Shown piece after piece: positions 16,750 through 24,295 of a stretch of 64,000 nucleotides of DNA. The notes under the pieces are model-generated. The model had not been told where the DNA came from. It made no database searches and saw nothing but the letters and a program-made list of their open reading frames with translations. Each line of letters begins with the position of its first letter. Within the stretch, counting starts at the first letter, position 1. The position numbers and the translations under genes were made by a program. The stretch is from an uncultured Oscillospiraceae bacterium. Lineage in GTDB: Bacteria; Bacillota; Clostridia; Oscillospirales; Oscillospiraceae. The stretch lies in contig CANRDC010000004.1 in assembly GCA_947629245.1 (NCBI GenBank), positions 25,961 through 89,960 of the forward strand, in the 5' to 3' direction.

Positions 16750-17076
16750 ATGAACAAGGAAGAAATCTTGGCAAAGAGCAGGAAGGAAAACGAGGGCAAA
16801 GTTGATGAGCGTGAAATACAGATACTTGCTAATGCTTCAAAAGTTGGAATGGCTGTTGGCGGCATTTTATCTGTGATCATCGTTCTATTTTCACGAATCA
16901 TTGATGTGCCCCTGCTTGGACTTTCAGCGTGGACAGTGTATTTTTCTATGTTTGGAAGCAGACGGCTTTACCAGTTCATTATGAACAGAGAAAAAGGTAG
17001 ATTAGCACAAGCAATGATTGGTATTACATTCGGCCTTGCTTGCTTTGCTGGAATGATCGTTATAGGGTTACAGTAA
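16750..17076 (+). CDS. DUF6442-like membrane protein
   Basis: The 108-residue protein begins MNKEEILAKSRKENEGK, followed by three hydrophobic helices (about 33-50, 56-72, 88-106). This N-terminus resembles the DUF6442 family, small membrane proteins usually encoded beside an XRE regulator. AGGAGG precedes the ATG by six bases. The DNA is clearly more AT-rich than the flanking genes, and codons such as TTA, AAA and ATA are frequent, which points to recent transfer. Its stop codon overlaps the start of the regulator gene. Function unknown. Confidence 0.75.
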   Translation: MNKEEILAKSRKENEGKVDEREIQILANASKVGMAVGGILSVIIVLFSRIIDVPLLGLSAWTVYFSMFGSRRLYQFIMNREKGRLAQAMIGITFGLACFAGMIVIGLQ

Positions 17077-17285
17077 TGAAAGAAGGCGCATTAGTATTAA
17101 AAAACAGGTTGAAGGAATACCGAGCAGAGACAGGACTATCACAAGCACAGCTTGCTGAAATGGTAGGGGTGTCAAGAAATACCATCAGTTCTATCGAAAC
17201 AGGGCAGTTTAACCCTACAGCGAAATTAGCGTTGATTTTATGTATTGCCTTGGATAAGAAGTTTGAAGAACTATTTTATTTTTAG
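17076..17285 (+). CDS. XRE-family (Cro/CI-type) transcriptional regulator
   Basis: A 69-residue compact helix-turn-helix protein: LKNRLKEYRAETGLSQAQLAEMVGVSRNTISSIETGQFNPTAKLALILCIALDKKFEELF is almost the whole protein and contains the recognition helix SRNTISSIE. The ATG at 17076 overlaps the upstream stop (TAATG), so the two genes are translationally coupled. It probably represses its own promoter through the AAAACTTGGCA repeats. The stop TAG is followed in the same frame by 24 sense codons (see findings). Confidence 0.85.
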   Translation: MKEGALVLKNRLKEYRAETGLSQAQLAEMVGVSRNTISSIETGQFNPTAKLALILCIALDKKFEELFYF

Positions 17286-17386
17286 GGAAAAGATAGTTTC
17301 GTTTTGTCGGGGAGATACTTACAACTTCAAAGATGGTACGGAGCCGATTACTCCCAGTAAAATAGTAATATAAGCATAACAAAAAC

Positions 17387-17425
17387 GGGGACCGTCAAGG
17401 CTGACGGTCCCCTGCTCATTTTTTC
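17387..17425 (+). terminator. Terminator of the DUF6442/XRE unit
   Basis: GGGGACCGTCA / TGACGGTCCCC forms an 11-bp stem with a 4-nt loop, followed by TGCTCATTTTTT. Confidence 0.85.
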
Positions 17426-17433
17426 ATGAAAAA

Positions 17434-17461
17434 TTGACCAGAACGCGCTTTCGGACGTGTA
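17434..17461 (+). promoter_or_regulatory. Candidate ECF-type promoter of the sigma/anti-sigma operon
   Basis: TTGACC (17434-17439) and CGTGTA (17456-17461) are 16 bp apart, 23 bp before the ECF sigma gene. The CG-containing -10 element suggests autoregulation rather than sigma-A use. This is a by-eye call. Confidence 0.4.
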
Positions 17462-17484
17462 TATGGTGAAAGGAGGACATTGGT

Positions 17485-17973
17485 ATGGAAGGATCACCCA
17501 CGCGGCTGACCGACGACGCGGAGACGGTCGTGCGCACCTACGGCGACACGCTGTTCAGGCTGTGTCTTGTCATGCTGGGCAGCGACGCGGACGCGGAGGA
17601 CGCGGTGCAGGAGACCATCATGAAGTATCTGCAGAAAGCGCCCTGTTTTGAAGAGCCCTCGCACCAGAAGGCATGGCTCATCACCGTCGCGAAAAACGAA
17701 TGCCGCGATATGCTCCGGGCAAGACGACGGCATCCGCAGCTCAGCCTGACGTGTTTGGAGGACGTTTCCTTCGACGCGGCGGACAGCGGGATACTGGACG
17801 CGCTCATGTCGCTGCCGGAAAAATACCGCCTTGTGCTGGTGCTCTACTATGTCGAAGAGTACCACATAGAGGACATCGCGCGTATCATCGACCGGTCGCC
17901 CTCGGCGGTGAAGATGCGGCTGCAAAAGGGCAGAAAACTGCTGGACGAAAAATACAGAAAGGAGTATCTGTGA
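17485..17973 (+). CDS. ECF RNA polymerase sigma factor
   Basis: The 162-residue protein has region 2 (TLFRLCLVMLGSDADAEDAVQETIMKYLQ, then KAWLITVAKNECRDMLRARRRH) and region 4 (LPEKYRLVLVLYYVEEYHIEDIARIIDRSPSAVKMRLQKGRKLL), the two parts that bind core polymerase and the -10 and -35 elements. AGGAGG lies eight bases upstream. It overlaps closely with the anti-sigma gene (one base between stop and next ATG), so the pair is cotranscribed and coupled. The signal is unknown. Confidence 0.92.
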   Translation: MEGSPTRLTDDAETVVRTYGDTLFRLCLVMLGSDADAEDAVQETIMKYLQKAPCFEEPSHQKAWLITVAKNECRDMLRARRRHPQLSLTCLEDVSFDAADSGILDALMSLPEKYRLVLVLYYVEEYHIEDIARIIDRSPSAVKMRLQKGRKLLDEKYRKEYL

Positions 17974-17974
17974 T

Positions 17975-18589
17975 ATGGACATCGAAAGATTCAAGGAAAC
18001 GCTTGAAAAGCTGGAAATGCCACAGCCAGTGAGAGAGCGGATCGTCGCCAACTGTATCGCCGGAAAACGTTTTGACAAGGAGGACTCAACCGTGAACACG
18101 TCCAAAAGAACGACCGTCAGAAGGTCCGCGCTGATCGCGGCGGCCCTGTCCGTTCTCCTCTGCCTTTCCGCCATCGGCGCGGCGGCCGTGGCGGCTGGAT
18201 ATTTCAAAGACGTGACCCGCGCGGACGGCGCCGTGGTGGGGACGGCGTATGAACAGGCCACGGAAGAGCTGGCGCTGAGCGTGGCCGTCAACGAAAATCA
18301 ACTGCGGGTCACGGTGACGATGCTCTTTCCCGACAAGCCCCCCTACAGCGAGTGCGAGCAGCTCAGCATCGGCGACTGTCAGATCGCGGACATGTCCGGC
18401 AGCGTGATCCTCCAGGACGCCAGCACGGAACCCTCGCCGGTCCGCGACGGAAAGGCGGAGGTGACGCTCCCCCTGGACGGCCTCGGCAGCGGGTGTTATC
18501 AATTGACCGTCAGTCGGTTGATCGGCGGCAAAAAGGCGGATCAGCCCCTTCCGATCAGCGGCACGTGGCAGTGCGAATTTGAGATATAG
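17975..18589 (+). CDS. Probable membrane anti-sigma factor
   Basis: The 204-residue protein has a short cytoplasmic N-terminus (MDIERFKETLEKLEMPQPVRERIV), one membrane helix at about residues 50-75 (ALIAAALSVLLCLSAIGAAAVAAG), and an extracytoplasmic beta-rich domain of about 130 residues. Size, topology and position right behind the ECF sigma gene indicate an anti-sigma factor that holds the sigma factor at the membrane. No zinc-binding ZAS motif is present. The outer domain resembles DUF4179-type sensor regions only loosely. Confidence 0.7.
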   Translation: MDIERFKETLEKLEMPQPVRERIVANCIAGKRFDKEDSTVNTSKRTTVRRSALIAAALSVLLCLSAIGAAAVAAGYFKDVTRADGAVVGTAYEQATEELALSVAVNENQLRVTVTMLFPDKPPYSECEQLSIGDCQIADMSGSVILQDASTEPSPVRDGKAEVTLPLDGLGSGCYQLTVSRLIGGKKADQPLPISGTWQCEFEI

Positions 18590-18602
18590 GTCCTCCACAA
18601 GC

Positions 18603-18637
18603 AAAAAAAAGACCCGCGGCGCGGGTCTTTTTTTTTT
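18603..18637. terminator. Strong bidirectional terminator
   Basis: GACCCGCGGCGCGGGTC (18611-18627) is flanked by eight A on the left and ten T on the right, serving the anti-sigma transcript and the convergent minus-strand operon. Confidence 0.95.
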
Positions 18638-18660
18638 GCGCCGATGGAAGCCGCCGCGCT

Positions 18661-20130
18661 TCACAGGGTCATTTCCATCTCGATGAACTCGTCGTATACC
18701 TCTTTGTCCGTAAAGCCCACGCTGCGGTAAAGCCGCTGGGCCGGGATGTTGAAGCGGTTCACGCCGATCTCCAGGCGGGTCGCTCCCTTCTCCTTCAAGA
18801 CCTCGATGGCGCGGGTCAGAAGGATGCGGCCATAACCACGGCCCTGATACCGATGGTCCACCAGGAGGAAGGAGACGTCGTATTCCTTCTTCTTCGGCTC
18901 GATGTTCAGCGCCGCGATGCCGATGGGAAGGTCGTGGTCCATCAGCACATACACCGGCTGCTTTCGCGCCAGCGTGGCGGCAACGCACCGGCTGCACTCA
19001 GGCACAAAGGCCCGCTGCTCCGGCAGCAGTTCGATGTCCAGCACGTCCCAGACATTCTTGCCGTTCACCCGCTTCAGCTCCGGCTTTTGGGGATACACGC
19101 GGGTATTCAGCCAAGCCGCGCGCAGATCCCGGTAAAAGGAGCACCAATGGCCGTTTTCGTCCCGCTTGGACCTCATCTCCTCGCTGTTCAGCAGCAGGAC
19201 GCTGAGGCCCTCGTCAAAGTTCAGCCAGAGCTGACAGGTATCCCGCAGCTTCATGGGGTAGAACTCGGCGCAGTACAGTTCGCCGTGCTTATAAAACCCA
19301 AAGGCATCCATGTACCAGGTGCATTTTTGCATGAGGGCCCAGGTCTTCTCAGAGAAAAACCGCTTTTCCGCCAGGGCCCCGGCAAAAAGCTCCATATCCC
19401 CCGCCGTGGTGGTGAACGCCCCGGCATTGGACAGCTTCGGCAGCGGGACTAGTTCGGTACCCTGCATGACGCCGTACAATGCCGTGGTGGCGTCGTTGCC
19501 GGGCCGGGTGTCCGCCATACCCAGAGGCTGGAAAAACCGCTCGAATACGTATTCCCGCGCTGTCATGCCGGACACGCGCCGGATGATCTCTCCCAAGAAC
19601 ACAGCGCCCGTCACGCTTCCGTCGTCCTCTTTTCCCGGCTCATGGGTCAGCTCCCGCTGGCCGATATCCCCCAGCACCTCCTGAAAGGACACATCCTGGG
19701 CGCACAGCTCGACTTCCCGGCGAAACCGCTCCTGGTCGCTCAATGCGGCATGGTCTGGGTCTTTTTGCAGCGCGGGCATGCGCACGGCGCCCCAGTAGTC
19801 CGGCAAACCGGAATCCCAGCGCAAGAGGTTCCGCACTGTGATACGCCCCCCGTGCTTATACTCCGGCAAAAACCGGCTGACAGGGTCGCTGAGCCGCAGC
19901 TTCTTTTGCTCCATCAGGTCCATGACGCACAGCGTCAGGAAAAAGCCGTTCTCCGTGTCCAGACAGAACCGGTCCTCCGGCGTCATGGGTCGGTCTTGCG
20001 CCCGGTCGGCGTAGCCGAACGCCTTTTGATACTGGAACCCGTCCCGGTCCCGAATGGACAGCACCGCCGAGATATCCCATTCCTGGGCCTTCTTTTCGAT
20101 CTGCTCGATAAATTTTTCAGGGTCTTTCAT
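18661..20130 (-). CDS. Beta-lactamase-fold pseudoenzyme fused to a GNAT acetyltransferase
   Basis: Residues 1-330 follow the class C beta-lactamase/PBP4* serine hydrolase fold: LSDPVSRFLPEY, ITVRNLLRWDSGLPDY, FLGEIIRRVSGM and NAGAFTTTAGDMELFA are recognisable. The catalytic SxxK, expected right after RFCL, reads D58-T59-E60-N61-G62, so serine and lysine are replaced by threonine and glycine. The YxN motif is also gone (DDGSVTGAVF). Hydrolase activity is therefore unlikely. Residues about 365-489 are a GNAT domain with YDVSFLLVDHRYQGRGYGRILL as the acetyl-CoA loop, and RFNIPAQRLYRSVGF. The fold may now bind a ligand for the acetyltransferase. It is last in the guaB-fhs-tmk transcript. Confidence 0.82.
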   Translation of the reverse strand: MKDPEKFIEQIEKKAQEWDISAVLSIRDRDGFQYQKAFGYADRAQDRPMTPEDRFCLDTENGFFLTLCVMDLMEQKKLRLSDPVSRFLPEYKHGGRITVRNLLRWDSGLPDYWGAVRMPALQKDPDHAALSDQERFRREVELCAQDVSFQEVLGDIGQRELTHEPGKEDDGSVTGAVFLGEIIRRVSGMTAREYVFERFFQPLGMADTRPGNDATTALYGVMQGTELVPLPKLSNAGAFTTTAGDMELFAGALAEKRFFSEKTWALMQKCTWYMDAFGFYKHGELYCAEFYPMKLRDTCQLWLNFDEGLSVLLLNSEEMRSKRDENGHWCSFYRDLRAAWLNTRVYPQKPELKRVNGKNVWDVLDIELLPEQRAFVPECSRCVAATLARKQPVYVLMDHDLPIGIAALNIEPKKKEYDVSFLLVDHRYQGRGYGRILLTRAIEVLKEKGATRLEIGVNRFNIPAQRLYRSVGFTDKEVYDEFIEMEMTL

Positions 20131-20169
20131 TTTTCCTCATTCCCCTGTCCAGTGGCATTTCGTTCAAGC

Positions 20170-20835
20170 TCAAAACTCCAGCCGGTCCAGCACCTCGGCA
20201 TGGATATCCTCTACCGTGCGCATAGCGCCGTCACGGGTACAGTGTACCGTGGTCCAGCCCAGCGTCCGGGCGCAGTACTCCGCCGCCTGGCGGGACCGGG
20301 CCATATAGGCCCGGTCCGCCTCGTGGATATCCTCCCGGCCCTCGTCGCCGTGGTAGCGCTTTAAGAGCAGCTTTTCCGTCACAGCGGCCTCCGTCTGCAG
20401 GAAGATCACCCGGTCCGGCGCGGGGATGCCCAGAAGATCATACTCAAAATGGAACAACCAGTCCAGAAAGCCCGGCCACTCCCCTTCCGGCAGCTTAGAG
20501 CACTGGTGCACGGCGTTGGAGGTGGTATACCGGTCCGCCACCACCACGCCGCCGGACCGGTAAAACGCCTCCCAGTCCCTTTTGAAGCTGGCGTAGCGGT
20601 CCACGGCGTAAAAGCTGGACGCGGCGTAGGCGTTCACGTCCCCCGGCTCATGACCAAAGTCGCCCCGCAGATACATCTTCACCAAAGCCGAGGAATCGCT
20701 CCCATAGTCCGGAAAGGACACCCGCCGGACGGATATCCCCCTGCTCTTGAGCGCCTCGTACAGCAGCTTTGTCTGGGTGGCCTTGCCGCTGCCGTCCACG
20801 CCCTCGAGCACGATCAGCTTTCCTTTTTCTTCCAT
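20170..20835 (-). CDS. tmk: Thymidylate kinase-family protein
   Basis: The protein phosphorylates dTMP to dTDP in the family. The P-loop GVDGSGKATQT is at residues 12-22, followed by a DRYTTSNAVHQ (DRY) motif near 100 and a LID-like RYHGDEGREDIHE segment. At 221 residues it is slightly longer than the classical enzyme, and parts (FPDYGSDSSALVKMYLRGDFG) resemble the clostridial thymidylate-kinase group rather than E. coli Tmk, so dTMP as substrate is likely but not proven. It starts four bases after fhs, in an operon supplying one-carbon units and nucleotides. Confidence 0.82.
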   Translation of the reverse strand: MEEKGKLIVLEGVDGSGKATQTKLLYEALKSRGISVRRVSFPDYGSDSSALVKMYLRGDFGHEPGDVNAYAASSFYAVDRYASFKRDWEAFYRSGGVVVADRYTTSNAVHQCSKLPEGEWPGFLDWLFHFEYDLLGIPAPDRVIFLQTEAAVTEKLLLKRYHGDEGREDIHEADRAYMARSRQAAEYCARTLGWTTVHCTRDGAMRTVEDIHAEVLDRLEF

Positions 20836-20839
20836 TTCC

Positions 20840-22507
20840 TCAGAACAGCCCGGAGATGACGCCCCTGTCGTCCACGTCGATCTTCTCCGCGGCGGGGACT
20901 CTGGGCAGACCGGGCATGGTCATGATGTCGCCGGTGAGCACCACCACGAAGCCCGCTCCGGCGGAGACCTTGACCTCCTTCACCGTGACGGTGAAGCCCT
21001 CCGGCGCGCCCAGCTTGGCCGGGTCGTCGGAAAAGCTGTACTGGGTCTTGGCGATGCACACGGGCAGACCCCCGAAGCCCAGCTCCGTCAGCCGGGCGAT
21101 CTGCTTTTGGGCCGCGGGCAGGATGGACACGCCCTCGCCGCCGTAGACCTTTCGCACCACCGCCTCGATCTTCTTGTCCAGTGTTGCGTCCAGCTCATAG
21201 CTGAAGCGGAAATCGGGCTTTTCCTCCGCGCACAGGCGCACTACCTCCTGGGCCAGATCCGTGGCGCCCGCGCCGCCCTTGGCCCAGAAGTCGCCCAGCA
21301 CGGCCTTGACGCCCAGCCTGCCGCAGTTGGCGATGACCTGCTCCACCTCCGCGTCCGTGTCCGTGGGGAAGCGATTCACCGCCACCACACAGGGCAGACC
21401 GTAGACGTTTTTGATATTCGATACGTGCCGCAAAAGGTTCGGCATGCCCTTTTCCAGGGCCGCCAGGTCCTCGTGGCCCAGTTCGGTCTTGGCCAGCCCC
21501 CCGTGCATCTTGAGGGCACGGATGGTGGCGACCACCACCACCGCCGAAGGCGTGAGCCCCGCGCAGCGGCACTTGATATCCAGGAATTTCTCCGCGCCCA
21601 GGTCCGCGCCGAAGCCCGCCTCCGTGACGGTATAGTCCGCCAGGCGCATGGCCATGCGGGTGGCCAGCACGCTGTTGCAGCCGTGGGCGATGTTGGCGAA
21701 GGGCCCGCCGTGGACGAAGGCCGGGGTCCCCTCCAGGGTCTGGACCAGATTGGGCTTCAGGGCGTCCTTCAAAAGGGCCGCCATGGCGCCCACCGCCTTC
21801 AGGTCCTTGGCGGTCACGGGCGCGCCGTCGTAGGTATAGGCCACCACGATGCGGCCCAGGCGCTCTTTGAGGTCGCGGATGGAACTGGCCAGGCAGAACA
21901 CCGCCATGATCTCCGTGGCCACGGTGATGTCGTAGCCGTCCTCACGGGGCACGCCGTTGACCTTGCCGCCGATGCCGTCGATCACGTGGCGCAGCTGCCG
22001 GTCGTTCATGTCAACGCAGCGCTTCCAGGTGACGGTCTTGGGGTCGATGCCGAGGGCGTTGCCCTGGTAGATGTGGTTGTCCAGCATGGCGGCCAGGAGG
22101 TTGTTGGCCGCGCCGATGGCGTGAAAGTCGCCGGTAAAATGCAGGTTGATGTCCTCCATGGGCACCACCTGGGCGTAGCCGCCGCCTGCCGCGCCTCCCT
22201 TGACGCCGAACACGGGGCCCAGCGAGGGCTCCCGCAGGGCCAGCATCACGCTTTTGCCGATGCGGCGCATACCGTCCGCCAGACCGATGCTGGTGGTGGT
22301 CTTCCCCTCGCCCGCGGGGGTGGGGGTGATGGCCGTGACCAGGATCAGCTTCCCGTCGGGCCGGGGGCTCTCGTCCAGCAGCGCGTAATCCACCTTGGCT
22401 TTATATTTCCCGTAGGGCTCCAGATACTTCTCATCCACGCCCGCACGCTCCGCGATGCGGCCGATGGGCTCCATTTTGCACGCCTGGGCGATCTCGATAT
22501 CGGTCAT
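20840..22507 (-). CDS. fhs: Formate--tetrahydrofolate ligase
   Basis: Fhs makes 10-formyl-THF from formate, THF and ATP, feeding purine synthesis and the methyl branch in acetogens and other anaerobes. The 555-residue protein contains the ATP loop [13 protein letters not shown] at 60-72, [47 protein letters not shown], and the C-terminal [10 protein letters not shown]. Length is normal. GAGG precedes the ATG. It lies between guaB and tmk, consistent with a purine/one-carbon unit. Confidence 0.97.
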   Translation of the reverse strand: MTDIEIAQACKMEPIGRIAERAGVDEKYLEPYGKYKAKVDYALLDESPRPDGKLILVTAITPTPAGEGKTTTSIGLADGMRRIGKSVMLALREPSLGPVFGVKGGAAGGGYAQVVPMEDINLHFTGDFHAIGAANNLLAAMLDNHIYQGNALGIDPKTVTWKRCVDMNDRQLRHVIDGIGGKVNGVPREDGYDITVATEIMAVFCLASSIRDLKERLGRIVVAYTYDGAPVTAKDLKAVGAMAALLKDALKPNLVQTLEGTPAFVHGGPFANIAHGCNSVLATRMAMRLADYTVTEAGFGADLGAEKFLDIKCRCAGLTPSAVVVVATIRALKMHGGLAKTELGHEDLAALEKGMPNLLRHVSNIKNVYGLPCVVAVNRFPTDTDAEVEQVIANCGRLGVKAVLGDFWAKGGAGATDLAQEVVRLCAEEKPDFRFSYELDATLDKKIEAVVRKVYGGEGVSILPAAQKQIARLTELGFGGLPVCIAKTQYSFSDDPAKLGAPEGFTVTVKEVKVSAGAGFVVVLTGDIMTMPGLPRVPAAEKIDVDDRGVISGLF

Positions 22508-22543
22508 AGCAGTTTTCCTCCTTTGTGTTGGCTGTCGGTCGTC

Positions 22544-24046
22544 TTATTGGATGGCGCTGGTGGTGCGCAGCGTCACGTCGTGATAGCCGCCCTCCACGAT
22601 GCTGGTTTCGCTCACCAGGGTGAGCCGGGCGTCCCGCTGCAGGCCGGGGATGTCGGTGACGCCGCAGTTGCACATGGTGGACTTGACCTTATAAAGGGTC
22701 TTTTGCACGTTTTCATGCAGGCCGCCCGCGTAGGTGACGTAGCTGTCCACGCCCTCCTCGAAGCTGAGGCCCTCGCTGCCGCCCAGATCGTAGCGCTGCC
22801 AGTTCCGGGCCCGGTTGGAGCCCTCGCCCCAGTACTCCTTCACATAGGTGCCGTTGATGTTCAGCTTGGGGGTGGGGCTCTCGTCGAAGCGGGCGAAGTA
22901 CCGGCCCAGCATCACAAAGTCCGCGCCCATGGCCAGCGCCAGGGTGATGTGGTGGTCGTGGACGATGCCGCCGTCGGAACAGATGGGCACGTACACGCCG
23001 GTCTCTTTAAAGTACTCGTCACGGGCCGCCGCCACCTCGATGACCGCCGTGGCCTGGCCCCGGCCGATGCCCTTGGTCTCCCGGGTGATGCAGATGGAGC
23101 CGCCGCCGATGCCGACCTTCACAAAGTCCGCCCCGGCCTCCGCCAGGAACCGGAAGCCCTCGGCGTCCACCACGTTGCCCGCGCCCACCTTCACGCTGTC
23201 GCCGTAGCGCTGGCGGATCCACTCGATGGTCTTTTTCTGCCAAACGGAATGGCCCTCGGAGGAGTCGATGCACAGCACGTCCGCCCCCGCCTCGACCAGA
23301 GCCGGGACCCGCTGGGCGTAGTCACGGGAGTTGATGCCAGCGCCCACCAGAAGGCGCTTTTTGGCGTCCAGCAGCTCGTCCGGGTTCTCCTTGTGGCTGT
23401 CATAGTCCTTGCGGAACACGAAATATTCCAGCCGCCCGTCGGCGGACACGATGGGCAGAGAGTTGAGCTTATGGTCCCAGATGATGTCGTTGGCCTCCTT
23501 GAGGCTGGTGCCCTCGGGGGCGGTGACCAGCTTTTCCAGCGGGGTCATGAAGTCCCCGACCCGCGCGTCCGCGGACATGCGGCTGACGCGGTAGTCCCGG
23601 CTGGTGACGATGCCCAAAAGCCTTCCGCCCGCGGAGCCGTCCTCTGTCACCGCCACGGTGGAGAAGCCGTTTTTCGCCTTCAGGGCCAGGATGTCCCCCA
23701 GCGTGGCGTCGGGCGTCACGTTGGAGGCGCTGACCACGAAGCCGGACTTGTAGTTCTTCACACGGGCCACCATGGCGGCCTCGTCCTGCACGGACTGGGA
23801 GCCGTAGATGAACGAAAGTCCCCCCTCCCTCGCCAGGGCGATGGCAAGGGTGTCGTTGGATACGGACTGCATGATGGCCGAGACCATGGGGATGCTCAGG
23901 GTGATGGCCGGAGCCTCCCCCTTTTTGTACTTCACCAGGGGCGTTTTCAGGCAAATGTTGTCCGGCACGCACCGCTCCGAGGTGTATCCGGGGATGAGCA
24001 GATACTCGCTGAACGTGTGGGACGGTTCGCTGTAAAAATAGGCCAT
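22544..24046 (-). CDS. guaB: IMP dehydrogenase
   Basis: GuaB oxidises IMP to XMP, the first step to GMP. The 500-residue barrel enzyme contains two CBS domains at about 100-215 ([10 protein letters not shown]), then [21 protein letters not shown], the catalytic-cysteine loop [20 protein letters not shown], and [11 protein letters not shown]. The loop differs from the textbook GSICTTR, as in the variant IMPDH common in Clostridia. The start at 24046 has AAGGAGG six bases upstream; the longer frame overlaps the promoter. First gene of guaB-fhs-tmk-fusion. Confidence 0.92.
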   Translation of the reverse strand: MAYFYSEPSHTFSEYLLIPGYTSERCVPDNICLKTPLVKYKKGEAPAITLSIPMVSAIMQSVSNDTLAIALAREGGLSFIYGSQSVQDEAAMVARVKNYKSGFVVSASNVTPDATLGDILALKAKNGFSTVAVTEDGSAGGRLLGIVTSRDYRVSRMSADARVGDFMTPLEKLVTAPEGTSLKEANDIIWDHKLNSLPIVSADGRLEYFVFRKDYDSHKENPDELLDAKKRLLVGAGINSRDYAQRVPALVEAGADVLCIDSSEGHSVWQKKTIEWIRQRYGDSVKVGAGNVVDAEGFRFLAEAGADFVKVGIGGGSICITRETKGIGRGQATAVIEVAAARDEYFKETGVYVPICSDGGIVHDHHITLALAMGADFVMLGRYFARFDESPTPKLNINGTYVKEYWGEGSNRARNWQRYDLGGSEGLSFEEGVDSYVTYAGGLHENVQKTLYKVKSTMCNCGVTDIPGLQRDARLTLVSETSIVEGGYHDVTLRTTSAIQ

Positions 24047-24106
24047 GGGAGTCCTCCTTGCAGGAAGCGGTACGGCCCCGACGGGGCCCCCGCGGATTTT
24101 TTTGTC

Positions 24107-24136
24107 ATTGTAGCATGAAGGAAAATCCAAAGTCAA
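24107..24136 (-). promoter_or_regulatory. guaB operon promoter
   Basis: TTGACT (24136-24131) and TACAAT (24112-24107) with 18 bp between. The leader of about 50 bases contains a GC hairpin (GGCCCCGACGGGGCC, around 24073-24087) and then the guaB ribosome site. Confidence 0.75.
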
Positions 24137-24295
24137 CGGCACCGCCGCATTTTCGACAAATGCGTTACTAAATGACATCTAATTTTAACTTGTATGGGGA
24201 AAATCCATAGTGTAGTATATAATTAAGGGAAAAGGCGCGATTTTGTTATTTGTACGACCATCACGATTTGAGTTCTTACTACCGGAGAGATAACT

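Noticed and set aside
18661-20130. Beta-lactamase resistance gene
   Set aside because: The serine and lysine of SxxK and the YxN motif are missing, so resistance by hydrolysis is unlikely.
24047-24110. Purine riboswitch in the guaB leader
   Set aside because: The leader is about 50 bases with only a GC hairpin; a purine riboswitch core is absent.
20747-24118. A 1123-codon plus-strand frame opposite tmk, fhs and guaB
   Set aside because: It spans three well-supported enzymes and shows only shadow composition rich in His, Gly and Arg.
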